A DNA stretch of 50,047 bases from Roseateles sp. Lineage in GTDB: Bacteria > Pseudomonadota > Gammaproteobacteria > Burkholderiales > Burkholderiaceae_C. The stretch spans positions 1-50,047 of the forward strand of contig NZ_JAFAGT010000010.1 of NCBI RefSeq assembly GCF_019237615.1, read 5' to 3'. A program made the position numbers and the translations under genes. The notes beneath the pieces are model-generated. The model saw nothing but the letters and a program-made list of their open reading frames with translations, did no database searches and was not told the DNA's origin. Positions 29,801 through 37,558 of this stretch are shown piece after piece (the first letter of the stretch is position 1; each line of letters begins with the position of its first letter).

Positions 29801-30195
29801 GCGAGGAATTCCTGGCCGTCGCTCGCGACACCGACCGCCTGCGCGCCGAGGAGCTCGCCGAGCGCATGCGCAGCGTCGTCGCCGCCATGCCGTTCACGCT
29901 GGACGACGGCAGCGAGCTGGCGGTCAGCTGCTCGGTCGGCTTTGCATGCATGCCCTTCGAGCCGGAGCGGCCCCAGGCGCGCAGTTGGCAGCAGGTCGTC
30001 AACCTGGCCGATCTGGGCCTGTACGCCGCCAAGCGCTCCGGCCGCAATGCCTGGGTGGGCGTGCACGCGGCCGTCGGGCGCGGCGCCCTGGGCCGGCGCC
30101 TCGTGGGGGACTTCGGCCTCAGCAGCAGCCGCGGCCTGGACGAGGTGGTCGCCGCAATGGGCTCGTCCTCCGAGCCCGATGCGGTCGTCGGTTAG
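26860..30195 (+). CDS. Two-component-type beta-propeller sensor diguanylate cyclase
   Basis: A 1111-residue membrane signalling protein. After an N-terminal hydrophobic segment (about residues 33-50) come about 14 propeller repeats of the WVGT/LWVGS type (to ~residue 700), a Y_Y_Y-like domain (YAYRLEGFDAGWM, NLPPGNYKLRLRASN), one membrane helix (about 828-848), a coiled coil and a GGDEF domain (about 890-1070). The active motif is GGEEF (~980) with an RxxD inhibitory site (RESD) five residues before it, so it should make c-di-GMP and be product-inhibited. The propeller would sense a periplasmic ligand. The start is uncertain within ~20 codons. It begins 31 bp after cysE. Confidence 0.9.
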   Translation: MRIAGPGHVGLPPATIVVLLRELRLRLFSDLRWLLGLAMAAAVATAGAAPAGKRWSGLADITFQHLSQEQGLPSAIATAVAEDGEGFLWVGTPGGLARWDGYRFKIYKSGGEQPGALPDNYVQSLHGDAAGRLWVGTSAAGLLRRDPATDRFVAVPVGGPQGLSHVSVRQIADDGAGGLWIVTDGGLDHLDPASGNIEHASVAGAWAERAGAQVWTVLLDRRGQLWVGSAAGLFRRPSAGAPLQAVPLVPGRVVQPQALTQDGNGQIWVGSLHEGVFVLGREGEAPAVEVREAGVAGKDNLFGSNQITRLLEVQPGEMWVATLGQGAVAVDIESRETRRIRHVPAWPVSLADNALRTLYRDRAGLVWLASDRGLSRYDPRQVGVLARLGVAADVGDALDARFISTEISWILPMPDGRLWLATHKSGIDILDASGARVSGLRPDASRPETALPPDIVLAMARVADGSVFIATKRGLYRADAEGRRLQRVGLAGRDPAASTWALLADGNSLWIGGQFDGLWRLDLASGRGAAVVPAAPGLTDQRIMVLARGAAGELWVGTRNGLNRVDPISNGVVRYPAGPTRPRGLSAGFVTALMLDDEGRLWVGSYGGGIDVLPAPGRGEPVRRLGVAQGLPDGTVNALLQDQQGRVWASTDDGLARIDAGTLAVHALRRAEGVVFPTYWTGAAARTERGELLFGGAGGMTVVMPEKLQAWTYRPQVLVTDVQIGGRSVALAPGGGAPLEVPADGNSLAVEFSSSDFSAPERNRYAYRLEGFDAGWMSADATRRLAAYTNLPPGNYKLRLRASNRDGQWGERELALPVRVGAAWHQTWWFRIMLAVVLGLLLAVAVAVRTRLLRHRQLELEHKVRERTAELRALHQALEEKSVQLELSSVTDPLTGLHNRRFLSDHIEQDLAASLRRSQETLAAGGQPLDTDSVFLLLDIDAFKRINDRHGHAAGDAVLVQFGARLRSVLRESDYLVRWGGEEFLAVARDTDRLRAEELAERMRSVVAAMPFTLDDGSELAVSCSVGFACMPFEPERPQARSWQQVVNLADLGLYAAKRSGRNAWVGVHAAVGRGALGRRLVGDFGLSSSRGLDEVVAAMGSSSEPDAVVG

Positions 30196-30758
30196 GCCGG
30201 CCGCTGCGCGGACTTGGGCCTGAAGGCCTTGCAGACCTCGTCGCGCGTTTCCAGGTAGGGGCCGCCGATCAGGTCTATGCAGTAGGGTACCGCCGCGAAG
30301 ATGCCGCTGGCCTTTTCGTGGCCGGCCAGCGTCTCGGCGATGGCCTTGGGTTGGCCTGGCAGGTTGATGATGAGCGCCTTGCCGCGGATGACGGCGACCT
30401 GGCGTGACAGGATGGCCGTCGGCACGAAATGCAGCGAGATCTGGCGCATCTGCTCGCCGAAGCCCGGCATCACGCGGTCGGCCACGGCCAGCGTGGCCTC
30501 GGGTGTCACGTCGCGCGGTGCAGGACCGGTGCCGCCGGTAGTCAGCACGAGGTCGCAGCGCTCGGTGTCGACTAGCTCGACCAGCGCGGCCGAGATGCCG
30601 GCCTGCTCGTCGGGGATCAGCCGCGGCACGAACGTTATGGGGTTGTGCAGCGCGCCGGTCAGCCAGTCCTTGAGCGCGGGCAGGCCCTTGTCCTCGTAGA
30701 CGCCGCTGGAGGCGCGGTCGCTGATGGAGACAATGCCGATGCGGACCGGGTCACTCAT
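30192..30758 (-). CDS. mogA: Molybdopterin adenylyltransferase
   Basis: A 188-residue MogA/MoaB-like protein. It contains the MPT-binding TTGGTGPAPRDVTPEAT (about residues 75-91) and IGIVSISDRASSGVYED at the N-terminus, as in MogA. The enzyme adenylylates molybdopterin ahead of molybdenum insertion. The ATG overlaps the darP 3' end by 8 bases. Its 3' end converges on, and overlaps by 4 bp, the end of the propeller-GGEEF gene. No other molybdenum cofactor genes are in the window. Confidence 0.92.
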   Translation of the reverse strand: MSDPVRIGIVSISDRASSGVYEDKGLPALKDWLTGALHNPITFVPRLIPDEQAGISAALVELVDTERCDLVLTTGGTGPAPRDVTPEATLAVADRVMPGFGEQMRQISLHFVPTAILSRQVAVIRGKALIINLPGQPKAIAETLAGHEKASGIFAAVPYCIDLIGGPYLETRDEVCKAFRPKSAQRPA

Positions 30759-31287
30759 CGTCGTCCGCCGCCTCGCTGGCCTTGATGAACTGGAACAGCT
30801 CGCGGTAGGCGCGGCCGCTGCGCTTCTCGGGCGCGTTGGCGGCGTCCTTGCGTGCGGCGCGCACGAGGCTGCGCAACTGCTGGATGTCGACGTCGGCATG
30901 GGCAGCGAGGAACTCCTGCAGCGCGTCGTCGCCGGCCAGCAGGCGCTCGCGCCAGCGCTCGGACTGGTGCAGCTTCAAGCTGTCCTGCGCATGGCCCAGC
31001 TTGAAGGTGGCGACGGCCTCCCGGATGGGCTCGGGATCGATCTTGCGCATCAGCTTGCCGATGTACTGCATCTGCCGGCGCTTGCCCTCGAAGTTGGTGA
31101 TCTTCTTGGCGGCCTTCAGCGCGTCCGACAGGATCTCTGGCAGGGCCAGCGGCTCCCAGCGGCTCTCGGGCAGGGCCAGCAGCTCTTCGCCCAGCTTCTG
31201 CAGCGCGGTCATGTCGCGCTTCATCTGGGACTTGCTGGGGCGGTCGAAGTCGTCGTCGTCTTCGAATTCGGGGATGTTTTCTAGCAT
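30751..31287 (-). CDS. darP: Ribosome biogenesis factor DarP (YjgA)
   Basis: A 178-residue, highly charged helical protein (DUF615) that associates with the 50S subunit during assembly. The acidic start PEFEDDDDFDRPSKSQ, then KRDMTALQKLGEELLALP and RRQMQYIGKLMRKID match the family. It is divergent from pmbA, with 58 bp between the start codons; the yjgA-pmbA divergent pair is widespread in beta/gammaproteobacteria. Confidence 0.92.
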   Translation of the reverse strand: MLENIPEFEDDDDFDRPSKSQMKRDMTALQKLGEELLALPESRWEPLALPEILSDALKAAKKITNFEGKRRQMQYIGKLMRKIDPEPIREAVATFKLGHAQDSLKLHQSERWRERLLAGDDALQEFLAAHADVDIQQLRSLVRAARKDAANAPEKRSGRAYRELFQFIKASEAADDDE

Positions 31288-31311
31288 TGGTGGCCGTGTT
31301 CAGGCGAGTCC

Positions 31312-31317
31312 TATGAT
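31312..31317 (+). promoter_or_regulatory. Possible -10 element for pmbA
   Basis: TATGAT, five of six matches to the consensus -10, lies 28 bases before the ATG at 31346. A promoter here would start transcription near 31324 and so supports the 31346 start over the in-frame ATG at 31313. No good -35 is visible. Confidence 0.3.
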
Positions 31318-31345
31318 TGTCGCCCACACGAATTCAGCGCTCTTC

Positions 31346-32713
31346 ATGTCCCACGCCCAAGACGGTTTCGCCTACAGCCCAGAACAATTCCAGCAGTGGA
31401 TCGAGGACGCTCTCGCCGAGGCCAGGAAGCTCGGCGCGAGCGACGCTGGCGCGGAGGTGTCCGAAGGCTGCGGCCTGTCGGTTTCGGCCCGCCTGGGCAA
31501 GCTGGAGAACGTGGAGCGCAACCGCGACAAGTCGCTGGGCATCTCGGTCTACCTGGGCCAGCGCCGCGGCAATGCCAGCACGTCTGACTTCTCGCCGCAG
31601 GCCATCCGCGATACGGTGCGCGCGGCCTACGACATCGCCCGCTTCACGGCCGAAGACGAGTTCGCCGGCCTTCCCGAAGCCGCCGACCTGGCGCTGGATG
31701 CGGCGGCGCGACCCGAACTGGACCTCTTCCATCCCTGGGCCGTCGACGCGGCCCAGGCAGCAGAGATCGCGCTGCGCTGCGAGGCCGCGGCACTGGGCGT
31801 GGACCGCCGCATCACCAACAGCGAGGGCGCGGCCGTGTCGGCCCAGCAGTCGCATTTCTGGATGGGCAACACGCGGGGCTTTCGTGGCGGCTATGCCAGC
31901 TCGCGACATTCCATCTCGGTCGCGCCCATCGCCGGCCGCGGCAACGACATGCAGCGCGACGCCTGGTACAGCTCCATGCGCGACGCGGCCGACCTCGCGT
32001 CGGCGGAGGCCGTGGGCCGCTATGCCGCCGAGCGTGCGCTGTCGCGCCTGAAGGCGCGCAAGGTCGCCACGGCCGAGGTGCCGGTCTTGTTCGAGAGCAC
32101 GGTCGCCATCGGTCTGCTGGGCGCGCTGGTGCAGGCCACCAGCGGCGGCGCGCTGTACCGGCGCACCAGTTTCCTGCTCGACAGCCTGGGCCAGCCGGTG
32201 ACGGCGCCGCATGTCGACATCGCCGAGGATCCGCATGTGAGGAAGGGCAAGGGCAGTTCGCCCTTCGACGACGAGGGCGTCGTCACGCGCGCCCGCTCCG
32301 TCGTGCAGGGCGGCGTGCTGCAGGGCTACTTCCTGTCCAGCTACTCGGCGCGCAAGCTGGGCATGCAGACCACGGGCCATGCCGGCGGTTCGCACAACCT
32401 GCGCATGAGCAGCCGTGCGACGGCGCCAGGCGACGACCTCCCGACCATGGTGAAGCGAATGGGCCGCGGCCTGCTCGTCACCGAGTTGATGGGGCAGGGC
32501 GTCAACTACGTGACCGGCGACTACTCGCGCGGCGCCAGCGGCTACTGGGTGGAGAACGGCGAGATTGCCTACCCGGTTCATGAAGTGACCATTGCCGGCA
32601 ACTTGAAGGACATGCTGCAGAACATCGTCGGCATCGGCGCCGACGAGTACACGATGGGCACCAAGACCGTCGGCTCCATGCTCGTCACCGGCATGAAGCT
32701 GGCCGGCAACTGA
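31346..32713 (+). CDS. pmbA: Metalloprotease PmbA (TldE)
   Basis: A 455-residue U62-family protein that forms the TldD/TldE complex, which processes peptides such as microcin B17 and degrades CcdA in E. coli. The TldE-type subunit lacks the zinc site. Recognisable segments are VSEGCGLSVSARLGKLENVE (about 34-53), LDSLGQPVTAP, GMQTTGHAGGSHNL and the C-terminal GTKTVGSMLVTGMKLAGN. The partner tldD is not in the window. The Liv substrate-binding protein gene begins 40 bp later. Confidence 0.93.
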   Translation: MSHAQDGFAYSPEQFQQWIEDALAEARKLGASDAGAEVSEGCGLSVSARLGKLENVERNRDKSLGISVYLGQRRGNASTSDFSPQAIRDTVRAAYDIARFTAEDEFAGLPEAADLALDAAARPELDLFHPWAVDAAQAAEIALRCEAAALGVDRRITNSEGAAVSAQQSHFWMGNTRGFRGGYASSRHSISVAPIAGRGNDMQRDAWYSSMRDAADLASAEAVGRYAAERALSRLKARKVATAEVPVLFESTVAIGLLGALVQATSGGALYRRTSFLLDSLGQPVTAPHVDIAEDPHVRKGKGSSPFDDEGVVTRARSVVQGGVLQGYFLSSYSARKLGMQTTGHAGGSHNLRMSSRATAPGDDLPTMVKRMGRGLLVTELMGQGVNYVTGDYSRGASGYWVENGEIAYPVHEVTIAGNLKDMLQNIVGIGADEYTMGTKTVGSMLVTGMKLAGN

Positions 32714-32753
32714 CTATCATCAAAAAAACCTGCCAAAACCTGGAGACCTGCCA

Positions 32754-33914
32754 ATGATCCGTTGCACGTTGAAGCCGCTCGCCCTGGGCGTCGCGACCGC
32801 CTTTGCGCTGCTGGCCGGCGCGGCCCATGCCGCCGACATCAAGCTCGGCGTCGCCGAGGCGCTGTCGGGTGGCGCGGCGCAGTATGGCCAGAGCATCCGC
32901 AACGGTTTCCAGCTGGCCGCCGACGAGATCAATGCGGCCGGCGGCATCAATGGCAACAAGCTGGTGTTGGTCGTCGAGGACGAGCAGGGCAAGAAGGAAG
33001 AGGCGATCAACGCCTTCAAGAAGCTGATCTTTCAGGACAAGGTGCTGATGCTGTTCGGCCCCACGCTGTCCAACTCCGCCCAGGCCGCCGACCCGATCGC
33101 GCAGGCAGCCAAGACGGTGGTGTTCGGCACGTCCAACACGGCTGACGGCATCACGTCCATCGGCGACCATGTGTTCCGCAACTCGGTCACCGAGGCCGAC
33201 GTGCTGCCGGTCACGCTGTCCACTGCGGTCAAGAAGCTGGGCATCAAGAAGGTCGCCGTGCTGTACGGCAATGACGACGTCTTCACGAAGAGCGGCTACG
33301 ACAACTTCAAGAAGGCCCTGGACGCGCAGAAGATCACCGTCACGTCGACCGAGACTTTCGCCAAGGGCGACGTGGACTTCAAGGCCCAGCTCACCAAGAT
33401 CAAGGCGAGCAGTCCCGATGCGGTGGTGCTGTCCGCGCTGATCGCCGAGGGCGCGCCCATCATGGTGCAGGCCCGTCAGCTGGGCCTGAACGTGCCGGTC
33501 ATCGGCGGCAACGGCATGAATTCGGTCAAGGTGTTCGAGCTGGCCAAGGGCGCGTCCGACGGCCTGTGGATAGGCTCCCCCTGGTCCATCGAGAACCAGA
33601 CCAAGGAGAACGGCGCCTTCATCGTCGCCTACACCAAGCAGCACAAGTCGGCGCCCGACCAGTTCGCGGCGCAGGCCTATGACGCGATGCACATCACGGC
33701 CCAGGCACTGAAGAAGATCAAGCTCAGCGGCGACCTCGCCAAGGACCGCGCCGCGCTGCGCAATGCGCTGCCGGATGTGAAGTGGACCGGCGCGACCGGC
33801 GGCTTCGCCTTCCGCCGCGCGCTGGACAAGGCCGGCAAGCCGGCCGGTTACGACGCCGACCAGACCGCCATCGTCAGCGTCACCAAGGGTGGCCGCTACG
33901 CCATAGAGAAGTAA
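32754..33914 (+). CDS. livK: Branched-chain amino acid ABC transporter substrate-binding protein
   Basis: A 386-residue periplasmic binding protein with signal peptide (cut near residue 26, ...AGAAHA|ADIKLGV). The type I periplasmic fold is seen in LGVAEALSGGAAQYGQSIRN, INAAGGINGNKLVLVVED and AVLYGNDDVFTKSGYDNF. It feeds ligand to the LivHMGF permease encoded next. A ribosome binding site GGAG lies 8 bases upstream. Specificity (leucine/isoleucine/valine or another amide/amino acid) cannot be decided. A hairpin after the gene probably limits readthrough. Confidence 0.92.
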   Translation: MIRCTLKPLALGVATAFALLAGAAHAADIKLGVAEALSGGAAQYGQSIRNGFQLAADEINAAGGINGNKLVLVVEDEQGKKEEAINAFKKLIFQDKVLMLFGPTLSNSAQAADPIAQAAKTVVFGTSNTADGITSIGDHVFRNSVTEADVLPVTLSTAVKKLGIKKVAVLYGNDDVFTKSGYDNFKKALDAQKITVTSTETFAKGDVDFKAQLTKIKASSPDAVVLSALIAEGAPIMVQARQLGLNVPVIGGNGMNSVKVFELAKGASDGLWIGSPWSIENQTKENGAFIVAYTKQHKSAPDQFAAQAYDAMHITAQALKKIKLSGDLAKDRAALRNALPDVKWTGATGGFAFRRALDKAGKPAGYDADQTAIVSVTKGGRYAIEK

Positions 33915-33934
33915 GGCGGCGCCAGCCGCTGCGG

Positions 33935-33966
33935 CCCGCGGAGCTCCACCGCGGGTCTGGTCTTTT
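33935..33966 (+). terminator. Attenuator-like hairpin between livK and livH
   Basis: A 7-bp GC stem (CCCGCGG/CCGCGGG, loop of 7) is followed by TCTGGTCTTTT. It looks like a weak Rho-independent terminator that would let most transcripts end after livK, giving more binding protein than permease. The gap of 66 bp fits. Confidence 0.6.
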
Positions 33967-33980
33967 GCGCAGGTTCCGAC

Positions 33981-34862
33981 GTGCTCGAACAGCAACTCTT
34001 CAACGCCCTCTCGCTCGGCAGCGTCTATGCGCTGTTCGCGCTCGGCTTCACGCTGGTGTTCGGCGTGCTGGGCGTTGTCAACCTGTCGCACGGCGCCGTC
34101 TTCATGGTGGGTGCCTACGCGGCGCTTCAGGCCGTCCTCAAGCTGAATCTGCCGCTGGCCGGCGCGCTGGCCGTGGCCTTTCTCGCGTCGGGCCTGCTGG
34201 GGCTGGTCATCGACCAGCTGGTGCTGCGGCCGCTTCGGGCTCGCAATGCGCCGCACCTGATCCCGATGATCGCCACCATAGGCCTGGCCATCGCGCTCAA
34301 CAGCCTGGCCCAGGGCCTTTTCGGCGCCGAGAACCTGCGCTTCCCGGCCGAGGTGCTGCCGCATGATGCGCTGACCCTCGCCGGCCTGCACGTGACGGTG
34401 CTGGAGCTGGGCATCATCGTGCTGTCCTTCTGCCTGATGGCCTTGCTGCTGCTGGTGCTGCGCGGCACGCAGCTGGGCCGGGCGCTGCGGGCCATCGCCG
34501 AGTCGCCCAAGGCTGCGGCGCTGCTGGGCATCAACGTCGGCGGGCTCTTCATGCTGACCAGCTTCTTTGCCGCCGGCCTGGGCGGCGTGGCCGGCGTGCT
34601 GATCGGCCTGTACTCCAACGCGCTGTTCCCGCTGATGGGCCAGCCCATCCTGCACAAGGGCATTGCCGTCATCATCCTTGGTGGCATGGGTGACATCCGC
34701 GGCGCGATGCTGGCGGGGCTGTTCCTCGGCTTCGCGGAGGTGCTGTCGGTGGCCTACATCGGCTCGACGATGCGCGACGCCGTCGGCTTCGGCCTGCTGT
34801 TCGCCGTGCTGCTGCTGCGGCCCAAGGGCCTGTTCGGCACCACCAACGAGCGAAAAGTGTGA
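33981..34862 (+). CDS. livH: Branched-chain amino acid ABC transporter permease LivH
   Basis: A 293-residue inner-membrane permease with about eight membrane segments. LEQQLFNALSLGSVYALFAL at the N-terminus and GGMGDIRGAMLAGLFLGFAE near the C-terminus (coupling region) are LivH signatures. The start codon is GTG; AGGTTCC precedes it. The stop TGA shares its A with the livM ATG, so the two permease halves are translationally coupled. Confidence 0.92.
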   Translation: MLEQQLFNALSLGSVYALFALGFTLVFGVLGVVNLSHGAVFMVGAYAALQAVLKLNLPLAGALAVAFLASGLLGLVIDQLVLRPLRARNAPHLIPMIATIGLAIALNSLAQGLFGAENLRFPAEVLPHDALTLAGLHVTVLELGIIVLSFCLMALLLLVLRGTQLGRALRAIAESPKAAALLGINVGGLFMLTSFFAAGLGGVAGVLIGLYSNALFPLMGQPILHKGIAVIILGGMGDIRGAMLAGLFLGFAEVLSVAYIGSTMRDAVGFGLLFAVLLLRPKGLFGTTNERKV

Positions 34863-35731
34863 TGGCCGAGAGTTTCGACAGCTTCTGGGCCGTCTACAGC
34901 AACCTGGTGCTGACCCTGGGCACCAACTCGCTGCTGGCCCTGTCCATCTACCTGACGCTTTCCTGCGGCATGCTGGCGATGGCCAACGCGGCCTTCATGG
35001 GCATAGGCGCCTATGCGGCCGCGCTGCTGACGATGAGTGCCGGGGCGCCGTTCCCGCTCGCGCTGGCCGGGGGCATGGCGGCGCCGGCGCTGGTGGCCTT
35101 CGTGATCGGCGGGCCCACGCTGCGGCTGTCTGGCGTCTATCTGGCGATGGCGACTCTGGCCTTCGGCGAGGTGGTGCGCATCTTCATCCTCAACACCGAG
35201 GACTGGACCGGCGGCGCGCTGGGCCTGAACGGCATCCCGCAGCAGACTGAGTGGTGGCATGTCGCGCTGGCATTGGGCTTGGCCTGCCTGGTGCTCGGGC
35301 TGCTGCGCCGCTCCAAGGTCGGGCGCGCCTTCGAGGCCATCAAGCTCGACGAGACGGCGGCCGGGCTGATGGGCATCGACGTCAATGCGCACAAGATGCT
35401 GGCCTTCGTGCTGGGCGCGATGCTGGCCGGCCTGGCCGGCGCGCTGAACGCACACCTGACCTTCTTCATCGGTCCCAACGAATACGGCTTCGACCGTGGC
35501 GTCGAGATCCTGACCATGACCATCCTGGGCGGCATCAACGGCCTGATGGGCCCGATCTCCGGCGCCATCATCCTGACGCTGCTGCCCGAGCTGCTGCGCG
35601 GGCTGGCGGACTTTCGCAACGTCTTCAACGGCCTGATCCTGGTCGTCATCGTGCTGTTCCTGCCGCGCGGTCTGTGGGACCCGGCGCGGTTTTCCGCGCT
35701 GTGGCGCGCGTTGCCGAGCCGGCGGAGCTGA
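34862..35731 (+). CDS. livM: Branched-chain amino acid ABC transporter permease LivM
   Basis: A 289-residue permease with about eight or nine hydrophobic helices. SLLALSIYLTLSCGMLAMANAAFMGIG near the start and GGINGLMGPISGAIILTLLPE near the end match LivM; KLDETAAGLMGIDVNAHK in the loop is typical. I use the ATG that overlaps the livH stop; a GTG one codon upstream is also possible. Only 2 bp separate it from livG. Confidence 0.92.
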   Translation: MAESFDSFWAVYSNLVLTLGTNSLLALSIYLTLSCGMLAMANAAFMGIGAYAAALLTMSAGAPFPLALAGGMAAPALVAFVIGGPTLRLSGVYLAMATLAFGEVVRIFILNTEDWTGGALGLNGIPQQTEWWHVALALGLACLVLGLLRRSKVGRAFEAIKLDETAAGLMGIDVNAHKMLAFVLGAMLAGLAGALNAHLTFFIGPNEYGFDRGVEILTMTILGGINGLMGPISGAIILTLLPELLRGLADFRNVFNGLILVVIVLFLPRGLWDPARFSALWRALPSRRS

Positions 35732-35733
35732 GC

Positions 35734-36495
35734 ATGCTGAAGCTGCAATCCGTCTCGCGCCATTTCGGCGGCCTCAAGGTGCTGCAGGACGTCAGCTTCG
35801 AGGTGCCGACCGGCGGCATCTTCGGCCTGATCGGCCCCAACGGCGCGGGCAAGACCACGGTGGTCAACCTGATCACGGGCCTGCTGCCACCGACCTCGGG
35901 AGACATCCTGTTCGACGGCGCGAGCCTGGTCGGCCGCAAGCCGCACCGCATCACGACGGGTGGCATCGCGCGCACCTTCCAGAACATCCGCGTGTTCAAG
36001 GAGATGACGCTGCTGGAGAACGTCATCGTCGGCATGCACGGCCGGCTGGGCTATGGTCCGGCCGGGATGCTGCTGCGCCTGCCGGGTTTCCGCACCGCCG
36101 AGCGTGCCGCCCGTGAGCGGGCGCGCGAGCTGCTGTCGTGGATGAAGCTGGAGCACAAGGCCGACGACATCGCCGACAACCTCAGCTACGGCGAGCAGCG
36201 CAAGCTGGAGCTGGCACGCGCGCTGGCCACCGAGCCCAAGCTGCTGCTGCTGGACGAGCCGGTGGCCGGCATGAACGGCGCCGAGAAGGCCGAGCTGATG
36301 GAGGAGATCCGCAACATCCAGGCGCGCGGCTACACCCTCTTCATGATCGAGCACGACATGCGCTTTGTCATGGGCCTGTGCGAGCACATCGCCGTGCTGA
36401 ACTTCGGCCGCATCATCGCCCAGGGCGGGCCCGACGAGGTGCGCAACGACCCGCAGGTCATCGAGGCCTACCTGGGGCGCGACGACGATGAATGA
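35734..36495 (+). CDS. livG: Branched-chain amino acid ABC transporter ATPase LivG
   Basis: A 253-residue ATPase. Walker A GPNGAGKTT (about 35-43), signature LSYGEQRKLELARAL, Walker B LLLLDEPVAGMN and switch histidine region FMIEHDM are all present. The LivG-type insert (GMHGRLGYGP) lies in the helical domain. Its 3' end overlaps the livF start by 8 bases. It energises the LivHM pair. Confidence 0.94.
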   Translation: MLKLQSVSRHFGGLKVLQDVSFEVPTGGIFGLIGPNGAGKTTVVNLITGLLPPTSGDILFDGASLVGRKPHRITTGGIARTFQNIRVFKEMTLLENVIVGMHGRLGYGPAGMLLRLPGFRTAERAARERARELLSWMKLEHKADDIADNLSYGEQRKLELARALATEPKLLLLDEPVAGMNGAEKAELMEEIRNIQARGYTLFMIEHDMRFVMGLCEHIAVLNFGRIIAQGGPDEVRNDPQVIEAYLGRDDDE

Positions 36496-37207
36496 ACCTC
36501 TGCTGAGCGTGCGCGGCCTGGCCGTCAACTACGGTCATGTGGAGGCCGTGCGCGGCATCGACCTGGACCTCGCGGCCGGCGAGATCACGACGCTGGTGGG
36601 CGCCAACGGCGCCGGCAAGTCGACCACGCTGATGGCCTTGTCCGGCCTCGTGAAGAAGGCGGCGGGCCGGGTGCTGTTCGACGGCCGCGACATCTCCGGT
36701 GCGGCGCCGCATCGCATCGTCGGCGACGGCCTCGTGCAGGTGGCGGAGGGCAGGGCGACGCTGACGACGCTGAGCGTGCGCGAGAACCTGGAGTTGGGCG
36801 CCTACACGCGCCGCGACGGCGCGGCGGCGCGCGCGCGCGACATCGACCGTGTCTATTCGCTGTTCCCGCGCCTGGCCGAGCGCGCCGCGCAACTGGCCGG
36901 CAGCCTGTCCGGCGGCGAGCAGCAGATGCTGGCCATAGGCCGCGCGCTGATGGCTCGGCCGCGGCTGCTGTTGCTGGACGAGCCATCGATGGGCCTCGCG
37001 CCCATCATCGTGCAGGACATCTTCCGCACGCTGAAGGCAATCAACGCCGAGGGGTTGACCATCTTCCTCGTCGAGCAGAACGTGAAGCAGGCGCTGAAGC
37101 TGGCGCAGCGCGCCTATGTGCTGGAGAGCGGCCGCGTGGTGCTGCAGGGCAGCGGCACCGATCTGCTGGGCGACCCGCGCGTGCAGGCCGCCTATCTAGG
37201 CCATTAG
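36488..37207 (+). CDS. livF: Branched-chain amino acid ABC transporter ATPase LivF
   Basis: A 239-residue ATPase completing the Liv cassette. Walker A GANGAGKST, signature LSGGEQQMLAIGRAL, Walker B LLLLDEPSMGLAP and FLVEQNVKQAL are present. It ends with a TAG that overlaps, in convergent orientation, the stop of the rhodanese-like gene by four bases, so there is no room for a terminator in between. Confidence 0.94.
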   Translation: MNEPLLSVRGLAVNYGHVEAVRGIDLDLAAGEITTLVGANGAGKSTTLMALSGLVKKAAGRVLFDGRDISGAAPHRIVGDGLVQVAEGRATLTTLSVRENLELGAYTRRDGAAARARDIDRVYSLFPRLAERAAQLAGSLSGGEQQMLAIGRALMARPRLLLLDEPSMGLAPIIVQDIFRTLKAINAEGLTIFLVEQNVKQALKLAQRAYVLESGRVVLQGSGTDLLGDPRVQAAYLGH

Positions 37208-37548
37208 CCCAGCTGCTGCGCCTGCACGAACAGCCGGGTCGAGCGCGCGCCGGAGCGGCAGAAGCACAGCAGCGGCCGCGGCAGCGTCGCCAGCAGATCG
37301 GCAAAGGCGGCGATCTCCTCGGGCGACTGGTAGCCGCCCGCCACCGGCAGGTGGCGGTACTCCAGGCCCGCGGCCTCGGCCGCAGCCTGAATGGCTGCCG
37401 AGGTCGGCTGGTCCGGCCCATGCTCGAAGTCGGGGCGGTTGTTGACGACGCTCTTGAAGCCCAGGGCCGCGGCTTCGGCCATGGCCTCGGGCGTCAGCTG
37501 CGGGGCGACGCAGACATCGGGTGTCAGCGCTTGCAGGGGCAGGCTCAT
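37204..37548 (-). CDS. TIGR01244-type sulfurtransferase/phosphatase-like protein
   Basis: A 114-residue protein of the Blh-like group (TIGR01244), related to rhodanese and dual-specificity phosphatases. The catalytic loop is C97-R-S-G-A-R, and FKSVVNNRPDFE near residue 31-42 is the family N-terminal block. Enzymatic activity is undemonstrated; it is sometimes fused to a beta-lactamase-fold domain, which is missing here. It lies 10 bp downstream of the yqeY gene, probably in one transcript. Confidence 0.82.
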   Translation of the reverse strand: MSLPLQALTPDVCVAPQLTPEAMAEAAALGFKSVVNNRPDFEHGPDQPTSAAIQAAAEAAGLEYRHLPVAGGYQSPEEIAAFADLLATLPRPLLCFCRSGARSTRLFVQAQQLG

Positions 37549-37558
37549 CGCAACCTCC

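Noticed and set aside
26926-30066. Minus-strand open frame of about 1000 codons opposite the propeller-GGEEF gene
   Set aside because: Same composition artefact: the plus-strand frame has repeated propeller motifs and an intact GGEEF domain.
31313-31345. Upstream in-frame ATG for pmbA
   Set aside because: It falls within the TATGAT -10-like hexamer and adds residues not expected at the PmbA N-terminus; the ATG at 31346 is preferred.
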